A DNA stretch of 64,000 nt from assembly GCA_023055355.1 (NCBI GenBank), contig JALJCS010000038.1, forward strand, positions 4,216,001 through 4,280,000, read 5' to 3'. Of the stretch, positions 32,881 through 42,868 are shown piece by piece. Numbering within the stretch: position 1 is the stretch's first letter; every line of letters starts with the position of its first letter. Under the pieces are notes generated by a model. It was not told the origin of the DNA and searched no databases. It was given only the letters and a program-made list of their open reading frames with translations. Source of the DNA: Agelaius tricolor (taxonomy: Eukaryota > Chordata > Aves > Passeriformes > Icteridae). The translations under genes were made by a program, and so were the position numbers.

Positions 32881-34474
32881 TTTTTTCAGTGTTGTTACCT
32901 TGCTGTGCTCTGTAGACCCAAGAACTGTGCAATGTTAGGCTGTTCCTAGGGTAAAGTGATGAGGCAGAAAGAGTCTTCAAGGCTGCTGAGCCATTCCCAT
33001 CAGGATCAGCAATTTTCTGTGGGGAGACAGAGATTGGTTCCTCATCTCAAGGAGGGCTGTGAGGAAGCTGTTAGCCTTGATTCACTCAAGTGCTTCTCTT
33101 CAGGAAGACATTAAGCTGTGCCTAAGTGTTTCGCTAAATAGAGGAGACCTTATTGCAGGAAACTTTAAAGGCACATTTTACAGCTTAAATCTACCTCTGA
33201 ATGAGCCTTGCTGACAGAAATAAAGGGAATAACAGACTGATGCATGCAGAGTTGTCTCATGATTTTTAAAACATAAGGTCATCATTTACAAACTTGGCTC
33301 CTTCAAGTTAGGGATTCAAATGCTTATGTAGGTACATAAATAAGTGGCCTAGTTTTCTGGGATGCTGAATCCATTAAAATCAATGGAAATTTTGCATCTC
33401 TGAATAAAATGTCACTTATTTTGCTAGCTAATTTTAGGTACCCAAATACAGAAACTTTGATCTAAAAGAAAAAGATTTTTTAAAAAGCTGCTGAATTTTT
33501 GCCATGCTTCTGAAACACCAAGCTCCTGTGTTGGTGTTCCAATTCCTCCTTGAGGCCTGGCCTTTGGGGGAATGCAAAGGGAATCTGGATTGAGTCCTGC
33601 ATGAAGAATTCACCTGGAATCACCTCTCTGTAGAAGAAGGAAGGTCCTCACCTGTGGCGTGTGCAGTGCACCCCATCCACTCTGTTCAGAGCCTGGGCAC
33701 AGGGGGAGGATCCAGCAGCACAACAAGTCCAAGCCTGCTGTAACAATCTCCCCATGGGATCAGGAATTCCTGTAAAGGCATTTTTGGTGTCATCACCTTG
33801 GTCAGGCCAGATACAATCTCAGTGCATTATCCCTGCACAGAAGTTGCCAGGTTGTGACTTGTTTTCCTGTTGGATCTGACCAGTGCTGCTAAGGTCAGTG
33901 TGGTTGCAGTAAAATGAAGTGAGAGATCTGTCACATGCTTTGAGCTTGAGTTTTATAGCACTGAATATAAAAAAGGAGAGGGGAGAGTGTCCTTTTGTCT
34001 TGTGAGGGCACTGATTTTCATTGCCTGCTACTGCTGTGCACGGGAGCTGCAGAACATTCAGGCTGAAATTCTACATTGAGGACTTTGCTCCTAATGAATT
34101 CCATCTCCTGAAAGTGAGAGCTTCTCTCTTTAGCATTTGTGCCTCGCACTTGATCCACAGCTTTTGTGCTGCTGCCCTGATGGTGTCACAGATATCCCTT
34201 CCTCTGCTCTCCAGCTTCCCAGCTCCAGCAGCATCACGTTCAGGTTGCTTTTCCCCTTCCCTTCCCAGCCTCAGCACATTTTCCACAGTGTGAATCCTAT
34301 CCTGAGCTCCTCAGCAGTCTTCTCCTGGATCTTCTTCCTTCCCTGACTCTGGGTTTCATGTCATCTTTGTGCCTTTTTGTCTGACAATGTCTGTATTTGG
34401 AAAGCAGAGCCTGTCCCTCCCACTCACAGCACTCTCCATTTGCCAGGCCCTGATCCTGGTCCAGATCCTCCCTG
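32881..34474 (+). other. Intronic sequence, no gene recognised
   Basis: Non-coding; 33080-33500 is AT-rich and CpG-poor with TAAAT, ATTAAG and CATTAAAATC cores. No array or coding frame. Confidence 0.5.
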
Positions 34475-34589
34475 AAGCTGTGGCTGCCCCAGCCTTGGAA
34501 GTGTCCAAGGCCAGGCTGGACAGGGCTTGGAGCAACCTGGGATAGTGGGAGGTGTCCCTTCCACCCCAAACCATTCTGTGATTCTGTGA
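34475..34589 (+). mobile_element. CR1 LINE 3' end, sense orientation
   Basis: Seen: GAAGCTGTGGCTGCCCCAGC, CTTGGAAGTGTCCAAGGCCA, GGCTGGACAGGGCTTGGAGC and AACCTGGGATAGTGGGAGGT, then GTCCCTTCCACCCCAAACC and ATTCTGTGATTCTGTG. The tail keeps two copies of the ATTCTRTG terminal repeat. The segment between GGAGGTGTCCCT and TCCACCC is deleted. Confidence 0.94.
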
Positions 34590-34769
34590 AAAACCATTCC
34601 TCCCTCTGATCTCCACATCCCCTGACCTGGGCAGTTCTGTTCCTTTCCACATCACCTGATTCCCACTTAGATCCAGTCGTGTCTTCTCCTGCTCACAAAG
34701 CTCCCTCTGTGAAGAGTGAAGGCCATTAACTCTGTGTCACAGTGTACCTCCTGCTCCTCTGATGTCAGC

Positions 34770-35340
34770 AGGAAAACTTTTCAGCTAATTCATAATTTAC
34801 TATATCCTTCCAGATTAAGAAAGAACCCGGAATGGCTTACGTGCACAAAATATTCAAAGGCCAGAGGGACCATGCAGAAAGAAAAAAAAAGTATTCATTT
34901 CAGTACATTTATTTTCCAAGAGAACAAAAAAAACTTCTTTTTTTTTAAACTGGGTCAACACTACATCTGCAGCACTCAGCCGTTTGCCATACGACACGAT
35001 CACCCACTCTGTTTATCTTTAGGCAATATGCTCTTGCAAACTGCCAATTAATTGCAGATTTGGTGCCTGCTCTCTCCCAGCATCCTGGATAAACACGGCA
35101 AGGCAATCACGGGGAGCTGCTCTTGGCTGCCAGGGGAAGGAAATCTGTCATTGTCTCAGCCTTGTTATCTGCAACCAAGGCAGACTTTTAGCAGCGTTCT
35201 GCTTGTAAACACCCTCTTTAGACACCTTCTGATTTCCAGAGATGGCTTGACAGCCACTCTGCCATGCTACCTGCAGCTTCTTAAATCATTGCTTTCCAAA
35301 ATGTTCAATGCAGATTGTCCTTGGTAAAAGGGCCACTGAT
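34770..35340 (+). promoter_or_regulatory. Candidate conserved non-coding element
   Basis: Seen: repeat-free sequence rich in factor-like cores (AGCTAATTCATAATTTAC, CACAAAATATTCAAAGG, CTGTTTATCTTTAGGC, TGCCAATTAATTGCAG, GGATAAACACGG) with scattered retained CpGs (CATACGACACGATCACC, CAGCCGTTTGCC). Inferred regulatory block; no alignment run. Confidence 0.4.
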
Positions 35341-35737
35341 ACCAATAAATTGTGCTGAGAGAGTCCTTAAAATGAAGCGATAAAGCTGAATCCAAATAAA
35401 TGCAAGAGACAGAAAAGGGGAGAAGGGGATGTCAGGACTCTGCCCTGCTTTGCTCTGAGGGTTCTTCCTGGGGATTTTATCAGGGTTGCTGTTTGGGAGG
35501 TCTGGGGGGACAGATCTGGTTGTGATGTGGCCTTTTCAGAAACGTCCAGTCTGTTGGTGTTGGCTCAGGTCCTCCTCCTCCACTCTAAGTTGGAAGTGTC
35601 TCCTACTCTGTGCAAGAGTTGTACAAATCTATATCCAGAGGAAATGGTAACCCTAGGAATCCTCTCCATGACATGCAGCATTTTCTGGCAGGCCGTGCTT
35701 TTCCTTTCTGGTTAGTGAGAGATGTTCCTGAACAAGG

Positions 35738-35798
35738 CAGGAGGGATGGAGATGGGTGATCTTTAAGGTCCCTTCCAACCCAAACCATTCTGACTCTT
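35738..35798 (+). mobile_element. CR1 LINE 3' tail, sense orientation
   Basis: Seen: GGAGATGGGTGATCTTTAAG, then GTCCCTTCCAACCC and AAACCATTCTGACTCTTC, the last about 60 bases of CR1. Severely 5'-truncated. Confidence 0.88.
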
Positions 35799-36860
35799 CA
35801 TTTCTGTCCCTATTGAAATCCCAAGAAAAGGCTCTGGAGAGATGATCATTCCTTGGGCTGGGATGGTCACCAGCAGATCTTCACTCTTTCTTTATTTCCA
35901 TCACACTCTAAAACTGAGTGACATCAAAAGAGGCTGACTCTATAGTGGCTGCAAAAGAACTGGGACAAAATCTTCTCCTGGGGCAATCCTCAAGAGGATT
36001 TAAACTGCCATCTTGACATTGAGTTGTTGGAAATTAACTGTTGCTTCCAGGCAAGGAGTGATGAATGGTCTGAAATGAAGAGATAAGCCTGCATGTGGAT
36101 ACATTCTCCCAGGCTCTCATGGACCTTCAGTGTTATGAGCAGCTGGAATAATTCCTAAAACAGGGAATATTTGATACTGGGTCAATTCCTATTTTGACAT
36201 GTTCATGTACGTGGAGAATAAATGAGAATAATTACTTCAAACCAGTGTAATTAGAAGAAAAGCAAGCTCCTTGTGTCTTAGAACAATACAGACACACACA
36301 CACTTGGGAGTCGTAGGGGGTTGTAGGAAATGAAACAAAATATTCCAGGTTTTTTTCTTTTATTTCTGTCATATACCAGAACTTTCTCATTGACAGGGTG
36401 AAGTAAAATCTGTTGGATTGAGCCTGTTTACCAGGTCACTGTGGATTATTGTAATATTGGGCTACAGTGGAGATGAGATCCATATGTTGCTGTCAGGGAC
36501 TAGAGTTTATTATCACACTGGGGATGGCTAATAATAAAAGTTTAGATTTCAGGCAGATTTGAGGAGAATGTGCTTTAGTTTCCCTCTGTCTGGTTTGTGG
36601 ACAAACTCCCGTGTGCCTGGACTTCTTTACAATTTAAAATGTAACTTGTAAATACCAATAGAAGGAGGCTGCAAGCTAAGCTGACAGCAGTTATGGTTTG
36701 AGCTTTACAGATTAACTGCCTTCAGGAGGTAATAAAGATCAGAGCTGCCCATCCTGGTGCAGCTGCCTATGGAAAGATGTTGACACTGCACTGACAGGCT
36801 TTGGGAGCAGCACCGTGTCAGGGAGGGTTTGGGAATGTGCACTGCTCTGACACAACCAGC
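35799..36860 (+). other. Intronic sequence, no gene recognised
   Basis: Non-coding with a short CACACACACA run at 36290-36302. No coding frame or island. Confidence 0.5.
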
Positions 36861-37360
36861 ATCCCTGCTCCATCCCTGCTCCATCCCTGCTCCATCCCTG
36901 CTCCTCCATCCCTGCTGCCATCCCTCCTCCATCCCTGCTCCATCCCTGCTCCTCCATCCCTGCTGCCATCCCTCCTCCATCCCTGCTCCATCCCTGCTCC
37001 ATCCCTGCTCCTCCATCCCTCCTCCATCCCTGCTTGAATCCATCCTCCCATTCCTCCTCCATCCCTGCTCCATCCCTGCTCCATCCCTGCTCCATCCCTC
37101 CTCCATCCCTGCTCCCATCCCTGCTCCATCCCTGCTCCATCCCTGCTCCATCCCTGCTCCTCCATCCCTCCTCCATCCCTGCTCCATCCCTGCTCCATCC
37201 CTCCTCCATCCCTGCTCCCATCCCTGCTCCATCCCTGCTCCATCCCTGCTCCATCCCTGCTCCTCCATCCCTCCTCCATCCCTGCTCCATCCCTGCTCCC
37301 ATCCCTGCTCCATCCCTGCTCCATCCCTGCTCGAATCCATCCTCCCATCCCTCCTCCCAG
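36861..37360 (+). repeat. 12-bp minisatellite (ATCCCTGCTCC type), about 40 units
   Basis: Seen: tandem CATCCCTGCTCC with CATCCCTCCTCC, extra-CTC and extra-C variants over 500 bases. The marker GAATCCATCCTCCC occurs at about 37035 and again at about 37332, roughly 297 bases apart, which points to block duplication. All six frames are open (chance ORFs up to 211 codons; minus strand rich in GWSRDGAGMEQ). The minus strand carries GGG every 10-14 bases, a strong G-quadruplex pattern. Confidence 0.97.
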
Positions 37361-37620
37361 CCCTTCCCAGTCCTTGGCAGTGGCGTCAGGCCAAGTGTCC
37401 CCAGCAGGGATGGTGGATACGGAATGTTTTAAAGTGATGGGAGATAGTTACTGCATAAATAAAGAGGAAATCTTAAAATTAATCAGAGGTGCAGACAGAG
37501 CAACCCGCGCTCAAACTCTCCCTTCCTACCTCTATGTTTGTTGTTCTGCGCTAATTATGTATGAGACAGAAAAGTGCTGGATGAAGTTTAATTAGGAAGG
37601 AGCTGCTTTGTCATGTAAAC
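37361..37620 (+). promoter_or_regulatory. AT-rich block upstream of candidate promoter 2
   Basis: Seen: homeodomain-like cores (TTAAAATTAATCAGAGG, GCGCTAATTATG, AGTTTAATTAGG) with scattered CpGs, sitting between the minisatellite and the CpG-rich block. Possible proximal regulatory element. Confidence 0.3.
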
Positions 37621-37920
37621 TCCGTTCTGCAAGCCTGGCCCGCCGCCAGCACCGGTGTGAGCTCCGCGGCAGCAGGGACGGGGCTGGAGCAGATGCCTCT
37701 CCTCCAAAACACTGAGCCTCGAAGAAGGGTTTGAATTACAAAGCAAGGGAAGGGGCTGAGCTTGCCAGCCCCCTCCTCCCCTCACAAAGGGCAGCAGTCA
37801 GTTTACTTCCATAACCCCGCTATCAGCTGCAGAGGAAGTCTCGCAGTCCCGGAGTCTGCGAGCGGTTCCAGAGCAGCGGGACCCAAAGCGGGCAGAGCCG
37901 GCCGAGGGAGGGAGCCGGGG

Positions 37921-37950
37921 ATGGACGCGCTCTGCTCCCGGAGCAGCTGA
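37921..37950 (+). CDS. Nine-codon uORF in the candidate promoter 2 exon
   Basis: Seen: ATG with G at +4 and G at -3 opens MDALCSRSS then TGA. If the exon is real this would be a minimal uORF. No protein function implied. Confidence 0.2.
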   Translation: MDALCSRSS

Positions 37951-37975
37951 TTTACTGGGGACCTCAGCATTGCTT

Positions 37976-38010
37976 TTCTGTCCTGATCTTACTCTTCTGT
38001 CCTGATCTTA
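37976..38010 (+). repeat. 16-bp direct duplication near the promoter 2 donor
   Basis: Seen: TTCTGTCCTGATCTTA at 37976-37991 and again at 37995-38010, 25 bases before the GTAAGT donor. Confidence 0.93.
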
Positions 38011-38034
38011 TTTCCCTGTCCCGTGGAGGCTTGG

Positions 38035-39268
38035 GTAAGTGCCTGGTAGTTTTCCACTTACCTTTCTCTTCCGTGGTTCACCGGGATCTGCCGAAGTGCA
38101 ATGGCACTGCAATGACAGTGTTACCTGCACATCTGGGAGCTCGTTCTGGAAGTGGATGATCCAGATTGGAAAAGCTGGACCTTTACAATCGTTTGAATTG
38201 ATACACTGCATTTTCAAAAGGGACAGGGAGCAGATCTGGAGCAAACAGACTTTGCAGTCCACTGTTTCAGCTGCTGGGGACTGCCGGGGCTGCAGCAGCT
38301 TGCAGTGAGGCGGATTTCCAAAGGCTGGAAGCTCTGTCCGGCAGCTCGGGGCTGCAGATGTTTGTGCTGTTTCCTGTGGGGGTCGGGGCAGCTGTGCCTG
38401 GAGCCAACCTCTGTATTCCATCACCAACACAGCGCCCAGTGCTCCTTCCAGCATCACGGGACACAGGAGCGTGCAGGAATCAGGTGGTGACAGGGTTTGC
38501 TGGGAAGGGGCTTGCTCTGGGCCCTGACGCTCCTGCAGAAGGGATTCAGTGGATTGGGAGCACGGACGCCAGGCAAGAATTCCCTCACATCCATGGGGAG
38601 CGGAGAGGAGGGGCCAGGCAGAATTCACAGATTTTCCAAAGCTGTTGTAAAAGATCTGTGTGATTGTAAAGAAAGAAGTGGCCGTGCCTGGGGGTCTGCA
38701 GGGAGTGCTGGGGTGTGTGGGTGGCTGGATTCCTGGTAGGAGCAGAGAACTTGAAAGGGAGATGGACTAAAACTTACGTAATGTGTGAAACCGAATGTCC
38801 TTTCCTGCTGTCCCTGCTGTCATCCTGAGAAGGCTAACCCTGAAACGATTTTTAAAGCTGTCTTTGTTAGTCATCCTTTGTGCAATTTGTTTCTTTATCA
38901 TGTTTCATTTTGAGTACAAGGAGACAGGCTGGTTCCACTCCCCTCTCCACTCCTCCTCTATTGTTAGGCTCCCCCAGCTTCCCGTCCGATTGTCCAGCTC
39001 TGCTCTTTGCAGAGCCCAGCGGAAAAGGATATGGTTGAAAAGAAAGAAAGTATTTCAAATTAAAATCTGGCAAGTGCTTGTGTCCTCATTAGGCTTCAGA
39101 CACATTTCTTCCCTCCCATCTCCTTTTTCCCAAAAGTTGCAGGGTGGCCAGTATCACTTGCAGTACCTTAAACAGTAGCAGAATCCCTCTTAGCCATGCC
39201 CTGGCCAATAAATGCAGCAAATAATAATCCCAGCAAAGATTAAAAACAAAGCATATTTATAGTAATAT
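38035..39268 (+). other. Intronic sequence, no gene recognised
   Basis: Non-coding. The frame at 38795-39178 (127 codons) holds a basic stretch followed by about 20 hydrophobic residues, but is unrecognised (see rejected list). Confidence 0.45.
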
Positions 39269-39360
39269 GAGCAGCCTGGTCTAGTGAAAGGTTCCCTGCC
39301 TGTGACAAGGGTTTGGAACAACACGAACTTTAATCCCAAACTGCTCTGGGATTCTGTGAT
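39269..39360 (+). mobile_element. CR1 LINE 3' end, sense orientation, diverged
   Basis: Seen: GCAGCCTGGTCTAGTGAAAG, GTTCCCTGCCTGTGACAAGG, GTTTGGAACAACACGAACTT, TAATCCCAAACTGCTCTGGG and ATTCTGTGAT, matching the CR1 3' UTR order with many substitutions. Confidence 0.85.
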
Positions 39361-42300
39361 ACCTACAACTAGGAACACCTAAATGTAATGAAAGCAGGGA
39401 ATGCTTGCTTTAAGCCTCATTCAGATTTGTGAGCTGGTCACAGCTGATGAGTTGTCCCAGCAGTGACACTGAGCATCTACCCCAGGCAGGACCAGGGATC
39501 ATGGCTCAGAGCATGGGTGTAAGGAAAGGAGTGTGAAGGGAGGGAGGAAAGGTCATGGCCCCATCTCTATTGGTCCTCATTAAGCTGTAGCTTGATGAGC
39601 AAGTGGTAATTAATGGTTGTGTTAATGCTCAGAGGTAAGCTGATAGGACTCTCCTTGCTTCCTCTTGATTCCCAGCCATGACTTCAGGACCTGAGCAGCC
39701 CTGATGAAGCAGGGTTGGGTCTGGCTGATGCACGTGTGACCTTGCAGGCTGTTTGCACCTCCTGGCCCCATCCTCCTTCCCACTGCACAGCAATTAGTGG
39801 GAAGTGTCCCTGGGCAGGACTGGAGCTGCTGTGGGGCTTGAGAAGATAACAGAGCCTCTGGTGAGGCTGAGCCGCCTCCTGTGGCCTCGTTAGTGCCAAT
39901 ATTGGCACAGGGAGATGGGAGTGGAACGGCAGAGCTGGAGACAAAGGGGAACCCCAGTTCCTCAGGGGAGCCTCAGTTCCCTGCAGTGACCCCAGTGCAT
40001 GGAGCTCCACCTCCCTGGGCCACAGCCCCGTGCCTGCTGCTGTCCCAGCCGCTCACCAGGCTGTCCTGGGGTGCACTGGGGAAGCTGGGAAGATCGTGAG
40101 TGGGATGAGAAAGCTCTCAGTAATTCCCTGAGTTTCCTTCTGCTCAAAGTGGCAGAAATAACACCTTTCTTATGTAAAAGGCTCCCTCAGCTCCACTGGG
40201 TATTGTACAGAAACACCCCCCTGCTTTGCTTCTCTTTGACTTGCACCATTTCAGAGAGCTGCAATTTGATGACAGATTTAATAAGATACAATTGTCACTT
40301 GTGTTGAGAGGAGACATTCACAGAACTTGGAGTTGTATCACCTGGGATACCAACATGTAAAGGCACTGCTCTGTTCAGTCACAATTCTAGGTGCTGGAGA
40401 CCCAGATTTTAAGACTTGTTAAGACCCAGACTTTAACACTTCTAAAGACTTGTCCAGTAGACATAGATGGAAACTTTTTCCAATAGAGTCTCCCTTCCCC
40501 CAGCACTGGTTCCTTCTTCTACCTCTTCACCATATAGGAAATTTCTGTCTTTTTTTAAACAGGCACCATTTTTCTTCATGTCATCCCCTCCACTGTGGTA
40601 ACAGCAGCAGCCAGGAATGGGGGGGGACAATGGCCCCAGTTCCACTGGGCCTGACTGGGACCTTGCTGGTGGCACTGGAGATGCTCTGTGTGCTGCTGGG
40701 GCTGTGGCACTGAGGGGTGACAGCCTCTGCCCTGCTGCTGCTGTGGGAGGGTCTCACACTCCATTTCCCAGAAAGAGCAGGATGCAAATTGAGCTGCTGC
40801 CATGGATTTACAGCAAAGACAATAAAAACAAGAATTAGACTGATAAAATGATTAAAAGGCTTTACAAAAGCCTCTAAGCAGTTTGTCATATCCTGCAAGG
40901 TGATTGCCCAGGACACCTGCAGCACAAGCCAGCCCTTTCCAGCATGGCCCCTCGGCCAGGACATCAATAAAAATGAGGATTTATGAGCTCTGTCATGGGC
41001 AGCAAGCAAAGCATTGGGCAACAAATTAATCTCTGATTGCAGAGCAGTGCTGACTGGGAGCTTTCTGCTCTCTCTTGGCATCATTGCAAGGTTGTTTGTT
41101 AAAAAATTAGTTTGATAAAGAGACCCTTGACTCCCAATGTGTTCCTCTGTTACCTGCTCACCAAACACGAGGCACTGTGAGCCCAAAAGGTGCTTTTCAC
41201 TGTTCAAGTGTTTCAGCTTTTAGTCATCAGAATGTGACAGCACTCACAGTTCTACGTGCATGTCTGTTCCTTCCTCTCCAGTAATTTTGGGATTACAGAA
41301 TTCCAGTTTGGGCTGGGAGGAGCTGGGTGCTGCTGGAAGCACTTGGGTGCCAGATCTGTGTGTTCCTACTGAGCTGCTTCCCTTTCCTACCACAGAGCTT
41401 TTGCTCATTGTTCTCTAATTTCAGCAGGCAGGAAAAAGCCCAGTTTGGAGTTCTCTTGGCTGCCCTGTCCCCACAGCTGGTGCCACCATTGTCCCTGGGT
41501 TCCTACCTAGACCAACTTCCTTTGTTCTCCACTGGGCAGCTCCACAAGGTGATTGTTTCCACAGTAATTTTATTTGCCCTGCCTGAGACCAGGCCATCAT
41601 TTCCCAGTGACTCATGTCACCTGTTGGTGGCCTTTTCTGTCCCTCACACAGAGGCAGTGCAGGGTGGGAAGGAGCTGGTGCTCTCAGGTTAAGGAATGCT
41701 CCCACCTTCCAGCAGCCACAGGCAGTGAGGGACACACGCCAGGGGCTGGGGAGAGGGAGCTCTGTGGGGACAGCATCGTGTGTTGGGGATGTTGTGCCAG
41801 ACTTGTACCAGCTGATCCCATCCAGCCTGATTTGCCCACGGCTGGTTTAGCCCAGGAGCCTCGGGCTGCTGGGAGCAGATGCTGAGCAGAGCCATCACTT
41901 TTCCAGGCATTGCCTCCAAGAGCTCCACAGGACGAGCTGCCAGCAGCTCTGCCTGAGCTGCAGGCTCAGTTTGGTTCATCAGTCTTGGCTCTTACTTTTT
42001 TCTTCCCTTTCTGTTTCCTTTTTTAAGCGCGCTCTTACATCAGAGCCAGGCTCTGTTGCCCATCTTGGGTGCTGGAGGGTGACATCTCCTCTGCTCCTGC
42101 TCATGCTCACAGCACTTGTCAGGCTCTGCACAGGGAACAGGGCATTCTCCAGCTCACATGGAGAAATTTCATCACCTAGGTTTCAAGAAAAATAAACTGT
42201 GGCTGGACTTAAAACCTTGTGGTGAGGACTAATAGAGAGAGGCTTTTATGAGCATTGAGAATATTTGTAGCTAAGCAACCAACATCAGCAAGAAGAATAA

Positions 42301-42699
42301 ATCCAAAGTTTCAGGGCTCGGCCTGCCTGCCTTCAAGGGCCAGGAGCTGTGTTCTCCCTCTGTTAACAAGATTGCCTTCCTGCTGGAGGCAGGATCCCAT
42401 GTTAGATGGAGCTTGTTCTGGGATACTGAGCTGGAAACAGGAGTGAAAGGACAGAGGAGAACCTTGCCAAAGGCCACAAAGCCAGCCGGGCCTCCCAGCA
42501 GCTTACAGGAAAGGCTCTTGAAACAGTAACATCTAACATATATAGATAATATTTTCTAATTACTCTTGTATAAGTCCTCCTAGCATCAAAGAGTGACTCT
42601 GTATCAGGAAGTGTAGGCACAGGATAAGGAGTAATTGGCTCAAAGTGAAAGCAGAAACACAGCAGCACAGAAATTTCTCCCTGTGAAGCTGGGCAGGCC
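39361..42699 (+). other. Intronic sequence, no gene recognised
   Basis: Mixed non-coding sequence. A weak possible antisense CR1 scrap (ATTACAGAATTCCAGTTTGG) lies at 41292-41311. ORFs here (for example minus 40581-41207, 208 codons) show no recognisable domain. Confidence 0.45.
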
Positions 42700-42868
42700 C
42701 TGGCACAGGTGCCCAGAGCAGCTGTGACTGCCCCTGGATCCCTGGGAGTGTCCAAGGCCAGGCTGGAGCAGCCTGGGACAGTGGAAGGTGTCCCTGCCCA
42801 TGGCAGGGGTGGAATGGATTGAGCTTTACTGGCCCTTCCAACCCCAACCATTCTGGGTTGTCTGATTC
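42700..42868 (+). mobile_element. CR1 LINE 3' end, sense orientation
   Basis: Seen: GCCCAGAGCAGCTGTGACTG, CCCCTGGATCCCTGGGAGTG, TCCAAGGCCAGGCTGGAGCA, GCCTGGGACAGTGGAAGGTG, TCCCTGCCCATGGCAGGGGT and GGCCCTTCCAACCCCAACC, ending TTCTGGGTTGTCTGATTCT. Complete 3' UTR order with a degraded tail. Confidence 0.95.

Larger units (their letters stand above)
37620..38034 (+). promoter_or_regulatory. DAB2IP: CpG-rich block / candidate non-coding alternative first exon (promoter 2)
   Basis: Seen: CpG-dense sequence (CCCGCCGCCAGCACCGG, CTCCGCGGCAGC, GTCTGCGAGCGGTTCC, GGACGCGCTC) in CpG-poor surroundings, running into a near-perfect donor TTGG|GTAAGT at 38034/38035. The only ATG with good context (37921, GGGGATGG) opens a 9-codon frame ending TGA. 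Known: mammalian DAB2IP has short isoforms initiated at a Met in the exon after the one at 9000. Inferred: a non-coding 5' exon spliced to that downstream exon would give such an isoform. A 16-bp tandem duplication lies inside it. Confidence 0.45.

Noticed and set aside
36705..37437. ORFs of 132-211 codons rich in GWSRDGAGMEQ or LLHPCSIPAPS
   Set aside because: Generated by the 12-bp minisatellite.
38795..39178. 127-codon frame with LRRLTLKRFLKL followed by a hydrophobic stretch, resembling a type II membrane anchor
   Set aside because: T-rich DNA gives Phe/Leu/Ile by chance. No glycosyltransferase or other family was recognised after the anchor, there is no CpG island or evident promoter, and the context is intronic.
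41292..41311. Possible antisense CR1 end (ATTACAGAATTCCAGTTTGG)
   Set aside because: Only about 20 bases resemble the CR1 tail and the downstream order does not continue.
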